From positions 1 through 17,134 of the forward strand of contig CALCGR010000051.1 in assembly GCA_937901025.1 (NCBI GenBank): a stretch of DNA of 17,134 nt. Direction: 5' to 3'. Made by a program: the position numbers and the translations under genes. The stretch's first letter is position 1; each line of letters opens with the position of its first letter. The notes beneath the pieces were generated by a model, which saw only the letters and a program-made list of their open reading frames with translations, was not told where the DNA came from and did not search any database. The stretch comes from an uncultured Bacteroidales bacterium (GTDB lineage Bacteria > Bacteroidota > Bacteroidia > Bacteroidales > Paludibacteraceae). Of the stretch, positions 7,818-15,772 are shown in pieces.

Positions 7818-8558
7818 ATGGCAACGAAAGAACAAATAGACCACTCCCGCCTACCGAGGCATATCGCTATCATCATGGATGGTAACGGACGATGGGCGAA
7901 AGCGCATGGCCTCGTGCGCATGTTCGGCCATAAAAAGGGAGTAGAAGTGGTACATAATATCACCGAAGCCGCTGCTGAGTTAGGTATCGGTTATCTCACC
8001 CTCTATACCTTCTCCACTGAGAACTGGAATCGACCCAAGGAGGAGGTGGATGCCCTGATGACCTTGCTCGTAGATACGATTGTCAAGGAGACGCCTACGC
8101 TCATGAAAAATAATGTGCGTCTGCTCACCATCGGGGATACCGACCGCCTGCCGGCGGAGGCCAAGGCTAAGTTCTTGGAGTGTATCCGTCAGACGGCCTC
8201 GAATACGGGCCTGACGATGGTCATAGCCCTCAGTTATTCCGCCCGTTGGGAACTGACGAGAGCTATGCAGCGTATGGTGGCGGATGCTCAGGCGAGACGC
8301 TTGTCCGCGCCCGAGGTGACGGAGGAAAAGGCGGAGCAGTACCTGACCACTAAGGATATACCCGATCCGGACCTGCTGATTCGCACCAGCGGGGAACTAA
8401 GGATCAGTAATTTCCTGCTATGGCAATTGGCGTATTCGGAGTTGTATTTCACCGATAAACTATGGCCGGATATTACGGTAGAAGATTTGTATGAGGCGAT
8501 TGTAGATTATCAACATCGTGAACGTAGATTTGGAAAGACCAGTGAACAAGTTCATTAA
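7818..8558 (+). CDS. uppS: Undecaprenyl diphosphate synthase (isoprenyl transferase)
   Basis: UppS condenses farnesyl diphosphate with eight isopentenyl diphosphates to make the C55 lipid carrier for peptidoglycan and O-antigen. The 246-residue cis-prenyltransferase has the catalytic motif MDGNGRWA at residues 20-27, FSTENWNRP near 69-77, and the substrate-binding RTSGELRISNFLLWQ followed by YSELYF near the C-terminus. The length is normal. In Bacteroidota this gene regularly precedes bamA and skp, as here. Its last codons overlap the proposed bamA start by 17 bp. It is cytoplasmic or peripheral to the inner membrane, from family knowledge. Confidence 0.97.
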   Translation: MATKEQIDHSRLPRHIAIIMDGNGRWAKAHGLVRMFGHKKGVEVVHNITEAAAELGIGYLTLYTFSTENWNRPKEEVDALMTLLVDTIVKETPTLMKNNVRLLTIGDTDRLPAEAKAKFLECIRQTASNTGLTMVIALSYSARWELTRAMQRMVADAQARRLSAPEVTEEKAEQYLTTKDIPDPDLLIRTSGELRISNFLLWQLAYSELYFTDKLWPDITVEDLYEAIVDYQHRERRFGKTSEQVH

Positions 8559-11136
8559 GATTATAGTATTTGTCCTGCTGCTACCCTCCGTTATGTGGGC
8601 GCAGGATTCGATAGCTACGGGCCTGCCGGATATCGAGTATTCGGCTACCGCGGGCAAGGTGTATGAGATAGCCGGCATTAAGATCACGGGGGCGGAGAAC
8701 TACGAGGACTTCGTACTCATCGGGTTCTCGGGTCTGGCCGTAGGCGATAAGATTGAGGTCCCGGGTCCGCAGATCACCAAGGCCTTGCGCCGTTTCTGGA
8801 AACAGGGTCTGTTCTCGGACGTGAAGATCAAGGCCTTGCGTATCGACGGACAGAAGATCTGGCTCGAGATAGCCCTCAAGCAGCGTCCGCGCATCTCGTC
8901 CATCGACCTGCAAGGGTTGAAGAAAAGCGAGAAGGAGGACTTGGAGGTAAAGATAGGCTTGCAGAAGGGCGGACAGTTCACCCCGAACCTTGTGGACCGC
9001 ACCAAGTCGGTGATTGCGAAACATTTTGAGGAGAAGGGTTTCCATAATGTAGAGACGTATATCAAACAGCAGCCCGATCCCGACCACCCGGGGTATGTGC
9101 GCGTCATCGTGGCCGTGGATAAGAAACAGAAGACGAAGGTGGGTAAGATCTATATCACCGGTAACGAGGCCTTGACGGATGTGCAGATCAACAAGGCCAT
9201 GAAGAAGACCAATGACGATAACATCGTCAATCTCTTCCGCACCAAGAAGTTCGTGGTCGAGGAATATGAGAAGGATAAGGTGGCGGTCATCGAGAAGTAC
9301 AACGAGATCGGTTATCGCGATGCGTATATCGAGGCGGATAGCATCGTGCCCAATCCCGAGGATTCCACGCGCGTGGATGTGTACTTGCACGTGCACGAGG
9401 GAGAGAAATACTACATCCGTAATATCGCGTGGGTAGGAAACACCGTTTATCCGTACGAGATTCTGAATGCGTCCTTGGGTTTGAAGAAAGGCGATGTGTA
9501 TAACCTCAAACAACTCAATAAACGTCTGACCGAGGATGATGACGCCATCTCTAAACTCTATACCGATGAGGGTTACCTGTTCTTCAATGTGGACCCGGTG
9601 GAGGTGAAGGTGGAGAACGACTCCATCGACTTTGAGATGCGCATGTACGAGGGTAAACCCGCGACCATCAATCAGGTCAATATCGTAGGTAACACCCGTG
9701 TGTACGAGCATGTCGTTCGGCGTGAACTCTATACCCGACCCGGTCAACTCTATTCGCAGTCGGATATCATGCGCTCGCTGCGTGAGTTAGCGCAGATGGG
9801 ACACTTTGACCAGGAGAAACTTGTACCCGATATCCAACCCAATCCCGAGGACGGAACGGTGGATATCACCTATCAGTTGGAGACCAAGTCCTCCGACCAG
9901 ATTGAGTTCTCGCTCGGTTGGGGTGCTACCGGTTTGACGGGTTCACTAGGACTGAAGTTCACGAACTTCGCCATGCAGAACCTCTTCAACAAGAAAGCCT
10001 ACCGTATCGTACCGCAGGGTGAGGGTCAGACCTTCTCCATCAATGCCCGCACGAACGGTATCTACTATTCGTCGGTGAGCGTATCGTTCCTGGAGCCGTG
10101 GCTCGGCGGTAAGCGACCCAATGCCTTGTCCACGAACATCTTCTTTGCTTCGCAAACGGGTTATTCGAACCGTTACTATCAGGCGTACCAGAACCTGTAT
10201 AACACCTATTCGAACTACTATTACTATTCCGGCAACCAGGATTATTACCAGCAGTTGCAGGAGTCGGAGGCGGACCCGGATAAGTACTTGCGCACTTTTG
10301 GTGTGAGCATCGGTTACGGTAAACGTCTGCGCTGGCCGGATGACTATTTCCAGTTCTACGGGGAGATCAGTTACCAGATGTATATGATGAAGGACTGGCC
10401 GTACCTGCTTATCTCCGATGGTATAAGTCATAACCTGGCATTGAACCTCCAGATCTCCCGTTCGTCCATTGATAACCCCATCTATACGCGTCGCGGTTCG
10501 CAGTTTATCTTAGGACTGAAGATCACGCCGCCTTATTCCTTATTTAATAAGAAGGACTATGCGTCCATGGAGACCTCGGATAAGTACCACCTCATCGAGT
10601 ACCATAAGTGGAAGTTCTCCGGCAAGGTGTTCACGCCGCTCTCGCGCGACTCTAAACTCGTGCTCATGACCCGTGCGGAGTTCGGTTATCTGGGTAATTA
10701 TAACAAGGACCTGAAGTCTCCGTTCGAGACCTTCTATATGGGTGGTGACGGTATGTCGAGTTATTCGTCATATTCGACCGAGTACGTGGCGATGCGCGGT
10801 TACTCGTCCGGATCGTTGACGCCGTATGACCCGCAGACGGGACGAAACATGGGTTACCTGTATAATAAGTTCACCATGGAACTGCGTTATCCTATCACCC
10901 TCGAACAGAACGCGACCATCTGGGTTCACGGGTTCCTGGAGGCAGGTAACTGCTTTAGCGATATCAAGGACTATAACCCCTTCAACCTCAAACGCTCCGC
11001 GGGTTTAGGTGTCCGCATCTTCCTGCCGATGTTCGGTTTGCTGGGTGTTGACTGGGGCTGGGGCTTTGACCAGATTAACGGGTCTGACCAATATGGTAAG
11101 AGTCAGTTCCACTTTGTCCTCGGACAAGAACTATAA
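8542..11136 (+). CDS. bamA: Outer-membrane protein assembly factor BamA
   Basis: BamA is the core of the machine that folds outer-membrane proteins. From the GTG at 8542 the 864-residue product begins with an ideal signal peptide, MNKFIKIIVFVLLLPSVMWA. An in-frame GTG at 8518 would put eight polar residues before it and lengthen the overlap with uppS, so I prefer 8542. About five POTRA domains follow (for example IKITGAENYEDFVL, IYITGNEALTDVQI, INQVNIVGNTRVYEHVVRRE), then the 16-stranded barrel domain. A tyrosine-rich stretch (around 10160-10260) is probably an extracellular loop, and similar stretches occur in related BamA proteins. The chain ends FHFVLGQEL, with Leu rather than the usual terminal aromatic residue. 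skp1 follows after 4 bp, its usual partner. Confidence 0.95.
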   Translation: MNKFIKIIVFVLLLPSVMWAQDSIATGLPDIEYSATAGKVYEIAGIKITGAENYEDFVLIGFSGLAVGDKIEVPGPQITKALRRFWKQGLFSDVKIKALRIDGQKIWLEIALKQRPRISSIDLQGLKKSEKEDLEVKIGLQKGGQFTPNLVDRTKSVIAKHFEEKGFHNVETYIKQQPDPDHPGYVRVIVAVDKKQKTKVGKIYITGNEALTDVQINKAMKKTNDDNIVNLFRTKKFVVEEYEKDKVAVIEKYNEIGYRDAYIEADSIVPNPEDSTRVDVYLHVHEGEKYYIRNIAWVGNTVYPYEILNASLGLKKGDVYNLKQLNKRLTEDDDAISKLYTDEGYLFFNVDPVEVKVENDSIDFEMRMYEGKPATINQVNIVGNTRVYEHVVRRELYTRPGQLYSQSDIMRSLRELAQMGHFDQEKLVPDIQPNPEDGTVDITYQLETKSSDQIEFSLGWGATGLTGSLGLKFTNFAMQNLFNKKAYRIVPQGEGQTFSINARTNGIYYSSVSVSFLEPWLGGKRPNALSTNIFFASQTGYSNRYYQAYQNLYNTYSNYYYYSGNQDYYQQLQESEADPDKYLRTFGVSIGYGKRLRWPDDYFQFYGEISYQMYMMKDWPYLLISDGISHNLALNLQISRSSIDNPIYTRRGSQFILGLKITPPYSLFNKKDYASMETSDKYHLIEYHKWKFSGKVFTPLSRDSKLVLMTRAEFGYLGNYNKDLKSPFETFYMGGDGMSSYSSYSTEYVAMRGYSSGSLTPYDPQTGRNMGYLYNKFTMELRYPITLEQNATIWVHGFLEAGNCFSDIKDYNPFNLKRSAGLGVRIFLPMFGLLGVDWGWGFDQINGSDQYGKSQFHFVLGQEL

Positions 11137-11140
11137 TTGT

Positions 11141-11668
11141 ATGAATATGAAGAAAGTTATTTTGAGTTTTGTGCTTTTATTGACCTTTGGCACGGTCTTT
11201 GCAAAGGAGAGTAGTACATCGGTGGTGTATGTGGATATGGTGTATATCCTCAAGAACCTGCCGCAATACGAGTCGGCGAACGAGCAGTTATCGCTCATCA
11301 CGCGCCGGTGGCAAAAAGAGATTGATGCCCTCGACCAGGAGGCCAAGGTGTTGGAGGCTAACTACCGGACCGAACAGATCTTCCTCTCGGACGCGATGCG
11401 TCAGAAACGCGAGCAGGAGATCATCGATAAGGAGAATGAGGCACTGCAACTCAAGCATAAGTATTTCGGTCCGGACGGCGAACTGAGCAAGAAACGCGAG
11501 GCACTCATCAAACCGATTCAGGACGATATCTTCACCGCTATCCAGGATATAGCCGGTGAGCAGAAGATTAATATCGTCAAGGACCGCTCCTCCGATGAGT
11601 CGCTGCTGTATATATCCTCCAAACTGGATATATCCGACCAAGTGCTGCAGAAACTAGGTGCAAAATAA
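11141..11668 (+). CDS. OmpH/Skp-family periplasmic chaperone, first copy
   Basis: Skp-type chaperones hold unfolded outer-membrane proteins in the periplasm and pass them to BamA. The 175-residue product has a signal peptide (MNMKKVILSFVLLLTFGTVFA), the short strand VVYVDMVYILKNLPQYE, a long charged coiled-coil (roughly residues 50-125) and a closing strand NIVKDRSSDESLLYIS. The ATG at 11141 is preferred; ATG at 11147 would also work. A longer open frame extends upstream into bamA but lacks a signal peptide at its start. It lies 4 bp after bamA and 24 bp before the second copy. The two copies differ in length and sequence, so this is an old duplication. Confidence 0.92.
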   Translation: MNMKKVILSFVLLLTFGTVFAKESSTSVVYVDMVYILKNLPQYESANEQLSLITRRWQKEIDALDQEAKVLEANYRTEQIFLSDAMRQKREQEIIDKENEALQLKHKYFGPDGELSKKREALIKPIQDDIFTAIQDIAGEQKINIVKDRSSDESLLYISSKLDISDQVLQKLGAK

Positions 11669-11692
11669 ACTAACAAATAAATTTACATTATT

Positions 11693-12184
11693 ATGAAAAA
11701 GATTATTATTCTTTTAGCTCTGGCTATGCCGATGCTGGTCAGCGCACAGAAACTGGGTCATGTGAACACGAGTGAGTTATTCGCGCAGATGCCCGAAGTA
11801 GCTAAGATCAAACTCCAAATGGACACCATCCAATCGCAGTATGAGAATCAACTGGCGATGATGCAGGAGGAGTTCCAAAAGAAAGCGGAGGACTATCAGA
11901 AACAAGCCGCTTCCATGACGGACGCTATTCGCCAGATCCGCGAGCAGGAACTGCAAGAGATGCAACAACGCATCCAACTCTTCTACCAAACGGCGGAGCA
12001 GGACATCACCAAGAAACAGCAGGAACTGCTGGCTCCCGTTCACGAGCGTATGGCTAAAGCCATCAACGCCGTAGGCGAGAAAGAGGGTTATACCTATATC
12101 TTCGATTCCGCGGCGATGGTGTATGTATCGCCGAATGCCGAGGACGTTATGCCTTCCGTTAAGAAAGAACTGAAAATAAAATAA
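11693..12184 (+). CDS. OmpH/Skp-family periplasmic chaperone, second copy
   Basis: A 163-residue paralogue of the preceding gene. It has a signal peptide (MKKIIILLALAMPMLVSA), the family opening QKLGHVNTSELFAQMPEV, a coiled-coil arm rich in Glu, Gln and Lys (about residues 45-115), and the closing YTYIFDSAAMVYVSPNAEDV. It should act in the periplasm as a chaperone for BamA substrates, as is known for Skp. The 24-bp gap before it is the largest in the whole 15.8-kb block, but I see no TAnnTTTG promoter in it. The stop overlaps the start of a small gene by one base. In Bacteroides murI usually follows this second copy (recalled order), and it does not here. Confidence 0.93.
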   Translation: MKKIIILLALAMPMLVSAQKLGHVNTSELFAQMPEVAKIKLQMDTIQSQYENQLAMMQEEFQKKAEDYQKQAASMTDAIRQIREQELQEMQQRIQLFYQTAEQDITKKQQELLAPVHERMAKAINAVGEKEGYTYIFDSAAMVYVSPNAEDVMPSVKKELKIK

Positions 12185-12297
12185 TGGAAGACGGTTATTT
12201 AGAGCGCCATTACGAGGAGTACGAGAAAAGGAAAGCCGAATGGCTCAAACATAAAAAGACGTATGGTACAAAAACTGCAACAGACACTACGCGATAG
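12184..12297 (+). CDS. Small 37-residue charged protein
   Basis: An ATG overlapping the skp2 stop by one base opens a frame of 37 codons ending at TAG 12295-12297. The first part is MEDGYLERHYEEYEKRKAEW followed by LKHKK, an amphipathic and highly charged helix; the rest overlaps the MFS gene by 35 bp in another frame. The pattern YLExxxExYexrKxxW resembles very short Bacteroidota proteins beginning with a 'NYLE' motif, though I cannot confirm this. No other gene fills 12185-12262, and every other boundary in the block is an overlap or a few bases, so this frame accounts for the only otherwise empty stretch of that length inside the block. Function unknown. It may instead be only a coupling leader for the transporter. 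Confidence 0.55.
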   Translation: MEDGYLERHYEEYEKRKAEWLKHKKTYGTKTATDTTR

Positions 12298-13639
12298 TGC
12301 GGCTGCGCGTTGGATAGTGCTTATCCTCGTAGCCTCGATGATGTTCTTCGCGTATATGTTCGTGGACATCCTCTCCCCGCTGGCATCGCTGCTGAATACG
12401 ACCCGCGGCTGGGACCAAGGGGTGTTCGGAACCTATGCCGCCGGTGAATATCTGCTTAATGTATTCGGCTTTCTCATCTTAGCCGGCATCATCTTAGATA
12501 AGATGGGCGTCCGTTTTACGGGTGTGCTCTCTGCCTCGATGATGGTCCTCGGTGCGGGAATCAAGTATATCGGTATCTCCGATTGGTTCGGCGCCAACGA
12601 GATAGAATGGCTCAACAGCTGGTGGACCGTTATGCCGGGTTCCGCCAAGATGGCGATGTTCGGTTTTATGATCTTCGGCTGCGGCTGCGAGATGGCGGGA
12701 ACGACGGTTAGTAAGATCCTGGCCAAATGGTTTAAGGGTAAAGAGATGGCCATGGCGATGGGTATCGAGATGTCCATTGCCCGCCTGGGCGTATTCGGCG
12801 CCATGTGGCTCGCTCCCCTCTTTGCGGCCCGTTTCGCTTTGCCGGACGGCACCCAATCCGTGGTAGCACCGCTGCTGTTTTCGGCCGCGTTGCTCGTGAT
12901 AGGATTACTGAACTTCACAGTCTTCACCGTGATGGATACTAAGTTCGATAAACAACTCGTCGAGATTGGCGAAGCCACGGCGGTCAAGGACCCCGAGGAC
13001 GAGTTCCACATCTCCGACCTGGGTCAGATCTTCCGCTCGAAGATGTTCTGGATTGTGGCCTTGCTGTGCGTACTGTATTACAGTGCTATCTTCCCCTTCC
13101 AGCGTTTTGCTACGAACTTCCTCGAGGAGACCCTCGCTATCCCGGCTGCTGAAGCGGCGGGGATGTTCAAGTGGTTCCCGATCTTGGCGATGGTACTGAC
13201 GCCGTTCCTCGGTGCGTTCATCGATTTTAAAGGTAAAGGTGCCTCGATGATGCTACTGGGTGCCGTCATCATGATTGTTTGCCATAGCACGTTTGCGTTT
13301 ATCCTGCCCCTCTATCCGAGTAAGACCTTAGCGATGGTGACCATCCTTGTCTTAGGTGTGAGCTTCTCGCTCGTGCCCGCATCGATGTGGCCCAGTGTAC
13401 CTAAGATCATTGACGAGAAAGTATTGGGTTCGGCTTACTGCCTTATCTTCTGGGTACAGAACTTCGGTCTCTGCCTCGTGCCGCTGCTGATTGGTAAGCT
13501 GCGCGTCGCTACCGACGGTTACCTCGTTCCGATGATCGTGTTCGCCTCCTTCGGCGTACTGGCCTTCATCTTCTCGCTGATGATGAAGGTTGAGGACAAA
13601 AAGAAAAACTATGGATTGGAACTTCCTAATAAGAAATAA
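12263..13639 (+). CDS. Major facilitator superfamily transporter
   Basis: A 458-residue inner-membrane protein with about 12 hydrophobic segments, beginning with ARWIVLILVASMMFFAYMFV. Cytoplasmic loops carry MFS-like patterns: DKMGVRFTG after the second helix and DFKGKGASMM in the equivalent place of the second half (around residues 319-328). A central loop with acidic and lysine residues (about 225-250) divides the two halves. The overall look recalls the MFS group that includes MFSD1-like carriers, but the substrate cannot be told from sequence. It overlaps the small gene upstream by 35 bp and murF downstream by 29 bp. Its place between chaperone and cell-wall genes may only reflect operon fusion. 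Confidence 0.85.
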   Translation: MVQKLQQTLRDSAAARWIVLILVASMMFFAYMFVDILSPLASLLNTTRGWDQGVFGTYAAGEYLLNVFGFLILAGIILDKMGVRFTGVLSASMMVLGAGIKYIGISDWFGANEIEWLNSWWTVMPGSAKMAMFGFMIFGCGCEMAGTTVSKILAKWFKGKEMAMAMGIEMSIARLGVFGAMWLAPLFAARFALPDGTQSVVAPLLFSAALLVIGLLNFTVFTVMDTKFDKQLVEIGEATAVKDPEDEFHISDLGQIFRSKMFWIVALLCVLYYSAIFPFQRFATNFLEETLAIPAAEAAGMFKWFPILAMVLTPFLGAFIDFKGKGASMMLLGAVIMIVCHSTFAFILPLYPSKTLAMVTILVLGVSFSLVPASMWPSVPKIIDEKVLGSAYCLIFWVQNFGLCLVPLLIGKLRVATDGYLVPMIVFASFGVLAFIFSLMMKVEDKKKNYGLELPNKK

Positions 13640-14846
13640 GGAAGCGCTGACCGTTACCACCGATAGCCGTAAGGTCACCCCGGGCTGCATCTTCGTAGCC
13701 CTGCGGGGTGAGCACTTCGACGGCAATCAGTTCGTGGAACAAGCCCTCCGCGATGGCGCAGCGTATGTCATCAAGGGCGAGCACGCCTTGCAGGACCTGC
13801 AGGAGCTCGCCCGCGCATGGCGACGCGAGTTGGGTCTGCCCATCCTCGGTATCACCGGAACGAACGGCAAGACCACCACGAAGGAACTGACAGCGGCGGT
13901 GCTTAAGACGAAGTATAACCTCTATTATACGCAGGGGAACCTCAATAACGCTTTGGGTGTCCCCCTCACCTTATTATCTATTACGCGCGCGCACGAGATG
14001 GCGATTGTCGAGATGGGAGCCTCCCATCCCGGGGATATCAAAGAACTCGTCGAGATCGCCGAACCTGACTACGGCCTCATCACCAACGTGGGTAAAGCCC
14101 ACCTGGAGGGCTTCGGTTCGTTCGAGGGCGTACAACAAACCAAACGCGAACTCTACGACTACCTCGTCGCCCACCAAGGTACCGTCTTCATCAACGAAGA
14201 CAACGACTACCTCAAGCAGATGCTTGCTGACAGTCTTTCAGCCGTAGGCGGTCCTACAGCGCAGCGGTCTTTCAGCGATAGCGGTCTTTCAGCGCAGCGG
14301 TCTTATCACCGCATCCCCATGCCTGACGGCACGCATCTGGTGGGGGCATACAATGCCGAGAACATCGCAGCCGCGATAGCGGTCGGTAAGTTTTTCGGGG
14401 TAGGGGAGGAGGAAGCCCTGGCAGCTATTCGTGCCTATGAGCCTACGAACCACCGCTCGCAGCGGATCGTGACCGACCGCAATACCCTGATTGTAGACGC
14501 CTATAACGCCAATCCTACCTCTATGCAAGCCGCGATAGATGCCTTTAGCACTACACTCTACACTCTACACTCTACACTCTACACTTATATATTAGGCGCC
14601 ATGCGGGAGTTAGGCGCCTACTCGCATTTGGAGCACCAGAATATTGTCAATATGTTGCTCGAGCGCAAGGCGGAGGAGGTTTATCTGGTGGGGGAGGAAT
14701 ACCGCGACACCACCGCGCCGTATCCGATTTACGATACCGTGGAGGAGTTGATGGCGTATATCGAATCGCACCCCATCACCGGTCGAACGATCCTTATCAA
14801 GGGGTCGCATTCCACGCAACTTGAAAAAATAATTCCAATTTTATGA
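13611..14846 (+). CDS. murF: UDP-MurNAc-tripeptide:D-Ala-D-Ala ligase MurF, remodelled
   Basis: MurF adds D-Ala-D-Ala to the UDP-MurNAc tripeptide, the last cytoplasmic step of precursor synthesis. The 411-residue product has the N-terminal domain with TTDSRKVTPGCIFVAL, the ATP loop GITGTNGKTTTKE (80-92), EMGASHPGDIKEL, TNVGKAHLEGFGS, GAYNAENIAAA and DAYNANPTSM. ATG at 13611 is chosen; a TTG at 13590 adds seven basic residues. Two repeat arrays are inside the gene. Residues about 207-232 come from a 16-18-bp array and stand where relatives have a longer edge of the central domain before the GAYN motif. Residues about 314-325 (TTLYTLHSTLYT) come from an ACTCTAC array in the loop before LGAMRELG. 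That last motif is usually GDMxELG, so an Asp is Ala here. It is shorter than the usual 430-450 residues. Confidence 0.93.
   Translation: MDWNFLIRNKEALTVTTDSRKVTPGCIFVALRGEHFDGNQFVEQALRDGAAYVIKGEHALQDLQELARAWRRELGLPILGITGTNGKTTTKELTAAVLKTKYNLYYTQGNLNNALGVPLTLLSITRAHEMAIVEMGASHPGDIKELVEIAEPDYGLITNVGKAHLEGFGSFEGVQQTKRELYDYLVAHQGTVFINEDNDYLKQMLADSLSAVGGPTAQRSFSDSGLSAQRSYHRIPMPDGTHLVGAYNAENIAAAIAVGKFFGVGEEEALAAIRAYEPTNHRSQRIVTDRNTLIVDAYNANPTSMQAAIDAFSTTLYTLHSTLYTYILGAMRELGAYSHLEHQNIVNMLLERKAEEVYLVGEEYRDTTAPYPIYDTVEELMAYIESHPITGRTILIKGSHSTQLEKIIPIL
14239..14305 (+). repeat. 16-18-bp CAGC...GCGGTC array inside murF
   Basis: There are four units: CAGCCGTAGGCGGTCCTA (14239-14256), CAGCGCAGCGGTCTTT (14257-14272), CAGCGATAGCGGTCTTT (14273-14289) and CAGCGCAGCGGTCTTA (14290-14305). 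An 8-bp CAGTCTTT before them (14231-14238) may be a decayed unit. The array encodes SAVGGPTAQRSFSDSGLSAQ and a few flanking residues of MurF. Units share the ends CAGC and GCGGTC and differ by a 3-5-base centre. Confidence 0.9.
14550..14585 (+). repeat. ACTCTAC heptamer array inside murF
   Basis: Four exact ACTCTAC units (14555-14582) are flanked by partial units (14550-14554 and 14583-14585). They encode TTLYTLHSTLYT of MurF, between the helix AIDAF and the strand YILGAMRELG. The same heptamer occurs at the start of coaE. In this orientation the 21-base cycle has no stop codon; the reverse strand has TAG. Confidence 0.9.
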
Positions 14847-15772
14847 CTCAAACGAATAATCATACAGCGCAGCGATCCAACAGCGCTAGCGGTCGTTCAG
14901 CCAAAGGCGGTCTAATAACTATTGTTATTATTCTCTTCCTCGCCCTCGCGGGCTTAGGATATTTCTATTATCTGCAGCAGACGCAGATGACGGAGATGAT
15001 CGAGCAGATGGAGTACGAGAAGCAGGAACTCGAGGAGGAATATACGGACCTGGCATTGCAGTTTGACGGTTATCGCGACCTCGATATCCAAAACGATTCG
15101 CTGCAGGACCAACTCTATCGGGAGCAGCAGCGCGTACAAGACCTGCTGGAGGAACTGCGCATCACCAAGGCTACCAGTGCCCGCCGGATAGCGGAACTCA
15201 AGAAAGAACTGGCTACCGTGCGCGCGGTCATGGTGGAGTATGTGCACCAGATTGATTCGCTCAATACGACGAACATCCGGCTGACGGAGGAGAACGCTAC
15301 GGTGAAAAAACAAAACCGCGAGATAACGAAGGAGAATAAACAGATCAAACAAACCAATACCCAACTCCAACAAGTCGTTACCCGTGCCGCGATGCTCGAA
15401 CTGACGTCTTGTCAGATTGTGACCCTCAATAAGTGGGACCATAAGACGCGTATGCTCTCGCAGATAGCGAAACTGCAAATCGATTACTCGATTGCCAAAA
15501 ACGTGACCTGTGAGGTGGGCATGAAACAACTCTACCTGCGTATCGTTGACCCCAACGGCGACTTGCTGCAGCCGGATGAGCGTTGGGTCTTCCCCTTTGA
15601 GAATCAGCAGATTGGCTATTCGGTCATGCAGGAGTTCGAGTACGAGCGTCAGGCGTTTAGCAGTACGCTTTACTTCCATTTCCTCGACCGCCCGATACCC
15701 GGTTTTTACAATGCCGATTTCTTTGTGGACGGCAACCTGATTGGTTCGTTTCCTTTTGAATTGAAAAAATGA
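14843..15772 (+). CDS. Single-pass membrane protein with coiled coil, unknown function
   Basis: A 309-residue protein. Order of parts: a short N-terminal tail encoded by a repeat array (residues 8-24, TAQRSNSASGRSAKGGL), one transmembrane helix (about 25-45, ITIVIILFLALAGLGYFYYL), a long coiled coil (about 50-185) rich in Glu, Gln and Lys, and a C-terminal globular domain of beta character (for example LYLRIVDPNGDLLQPDE and GFYNADFFVDGNLIGSFPFE). This layout and C-terminal domain match a conserved Bacteroidota family that is sometimes loosely labelled as a chromosome partitioning protein; I know of no proven function. The domain after the membrane helix most likely lies in the periplasm. ATGA overlaps join it to murF upstream and rlmH downstream, hinting at a cell-envelope role. 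Confidence 0.85.
   Translation: MTQTNNHTAQRSNSASGRSAKGGLITIVIILFLALAGLGYFYYLQQTQMTEMIEQMEYEKQELEEEYTDLALQFDGYRDLDIQNDSLQDQLYREQQRVQDLLEELRITKATSARRIAELKKELATVRAVMVEYVHQIDSLNTTNIRLTEENATVKKQNREITKENKQIKQTNTQLQQVVTRAAMLELTSCQIVTLNKWDHKTRMLSQIAKLQIDYSIAKNVTCEVGMKQLYLRIVDPNGDLLQPDERWVFPFENQQIGYSVMQEFEYERQAFSSTLYFHFLDRPIPGFYNADFFVDGNLIGSFPFELKK
14865..14915 (+). repeat. 16-18-bp CAGC...GCGGTC array at the start of the coiled-coil gene
   Basis: There are three units: CAGCGCAGCGATCCAA (14865-14880), CAGCGCTAGCGGTCGTT (14881-14897) and CAGCCAAAGGCGGTCTAA (14898-14915). The total is 51 bp, exactly 17 codons. It encodes the tail between MTQTNNH and the transmembrane helix. The middle unit contains the perfect palindrome CGCTAGCG. 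Confidence 0.85.

Noticed and set aside
8525..8532. TAGATTTG, a match to the -7 box, just before the bamA start.
   Set aside because: The nearest TTG is 22 bp upstream, outside the usual spacing, and a match of this kind is expected a few times by chance in 17 kb.
8581..9747. Long open frame (388 codons) on the minus strand inside bamA.
   Set aside because: It is fully opposite a well-supported gene, has low-complexity His, Leu and Val content typical of antisense reading, and matches no family I know. The same applies to minus-strand frames at 3387-4448 and 2203-2931.
10160..10260. Tyrosine-rich stretch in BamA as a novel insertion.
   Set aside because: Similar Tyr/Asn-rich loops are common in Bacteroidales BamA, and the DNA shows no tandem repeat.
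11009..11140. Upstream extension of the first skp frame into bamA.
   Set aside because: The extension would bury the clear signal peptide that begins at 11141 and overlaps the bamA barrel end.
14239..14305. Repeat arrays considered as a CRISPR.
   Set aside because: Units are 16-18 bp and directly adjacent, with no unique spacers of constant length, and no cas gene is near.
14374..14384. CGATAGCGGTC in murF matches part of the repeat unit.
   Set aside because: It encodes the conserved AIAVGK stretch of MurF and has no tandem partner, so ordinary codon use explains it.
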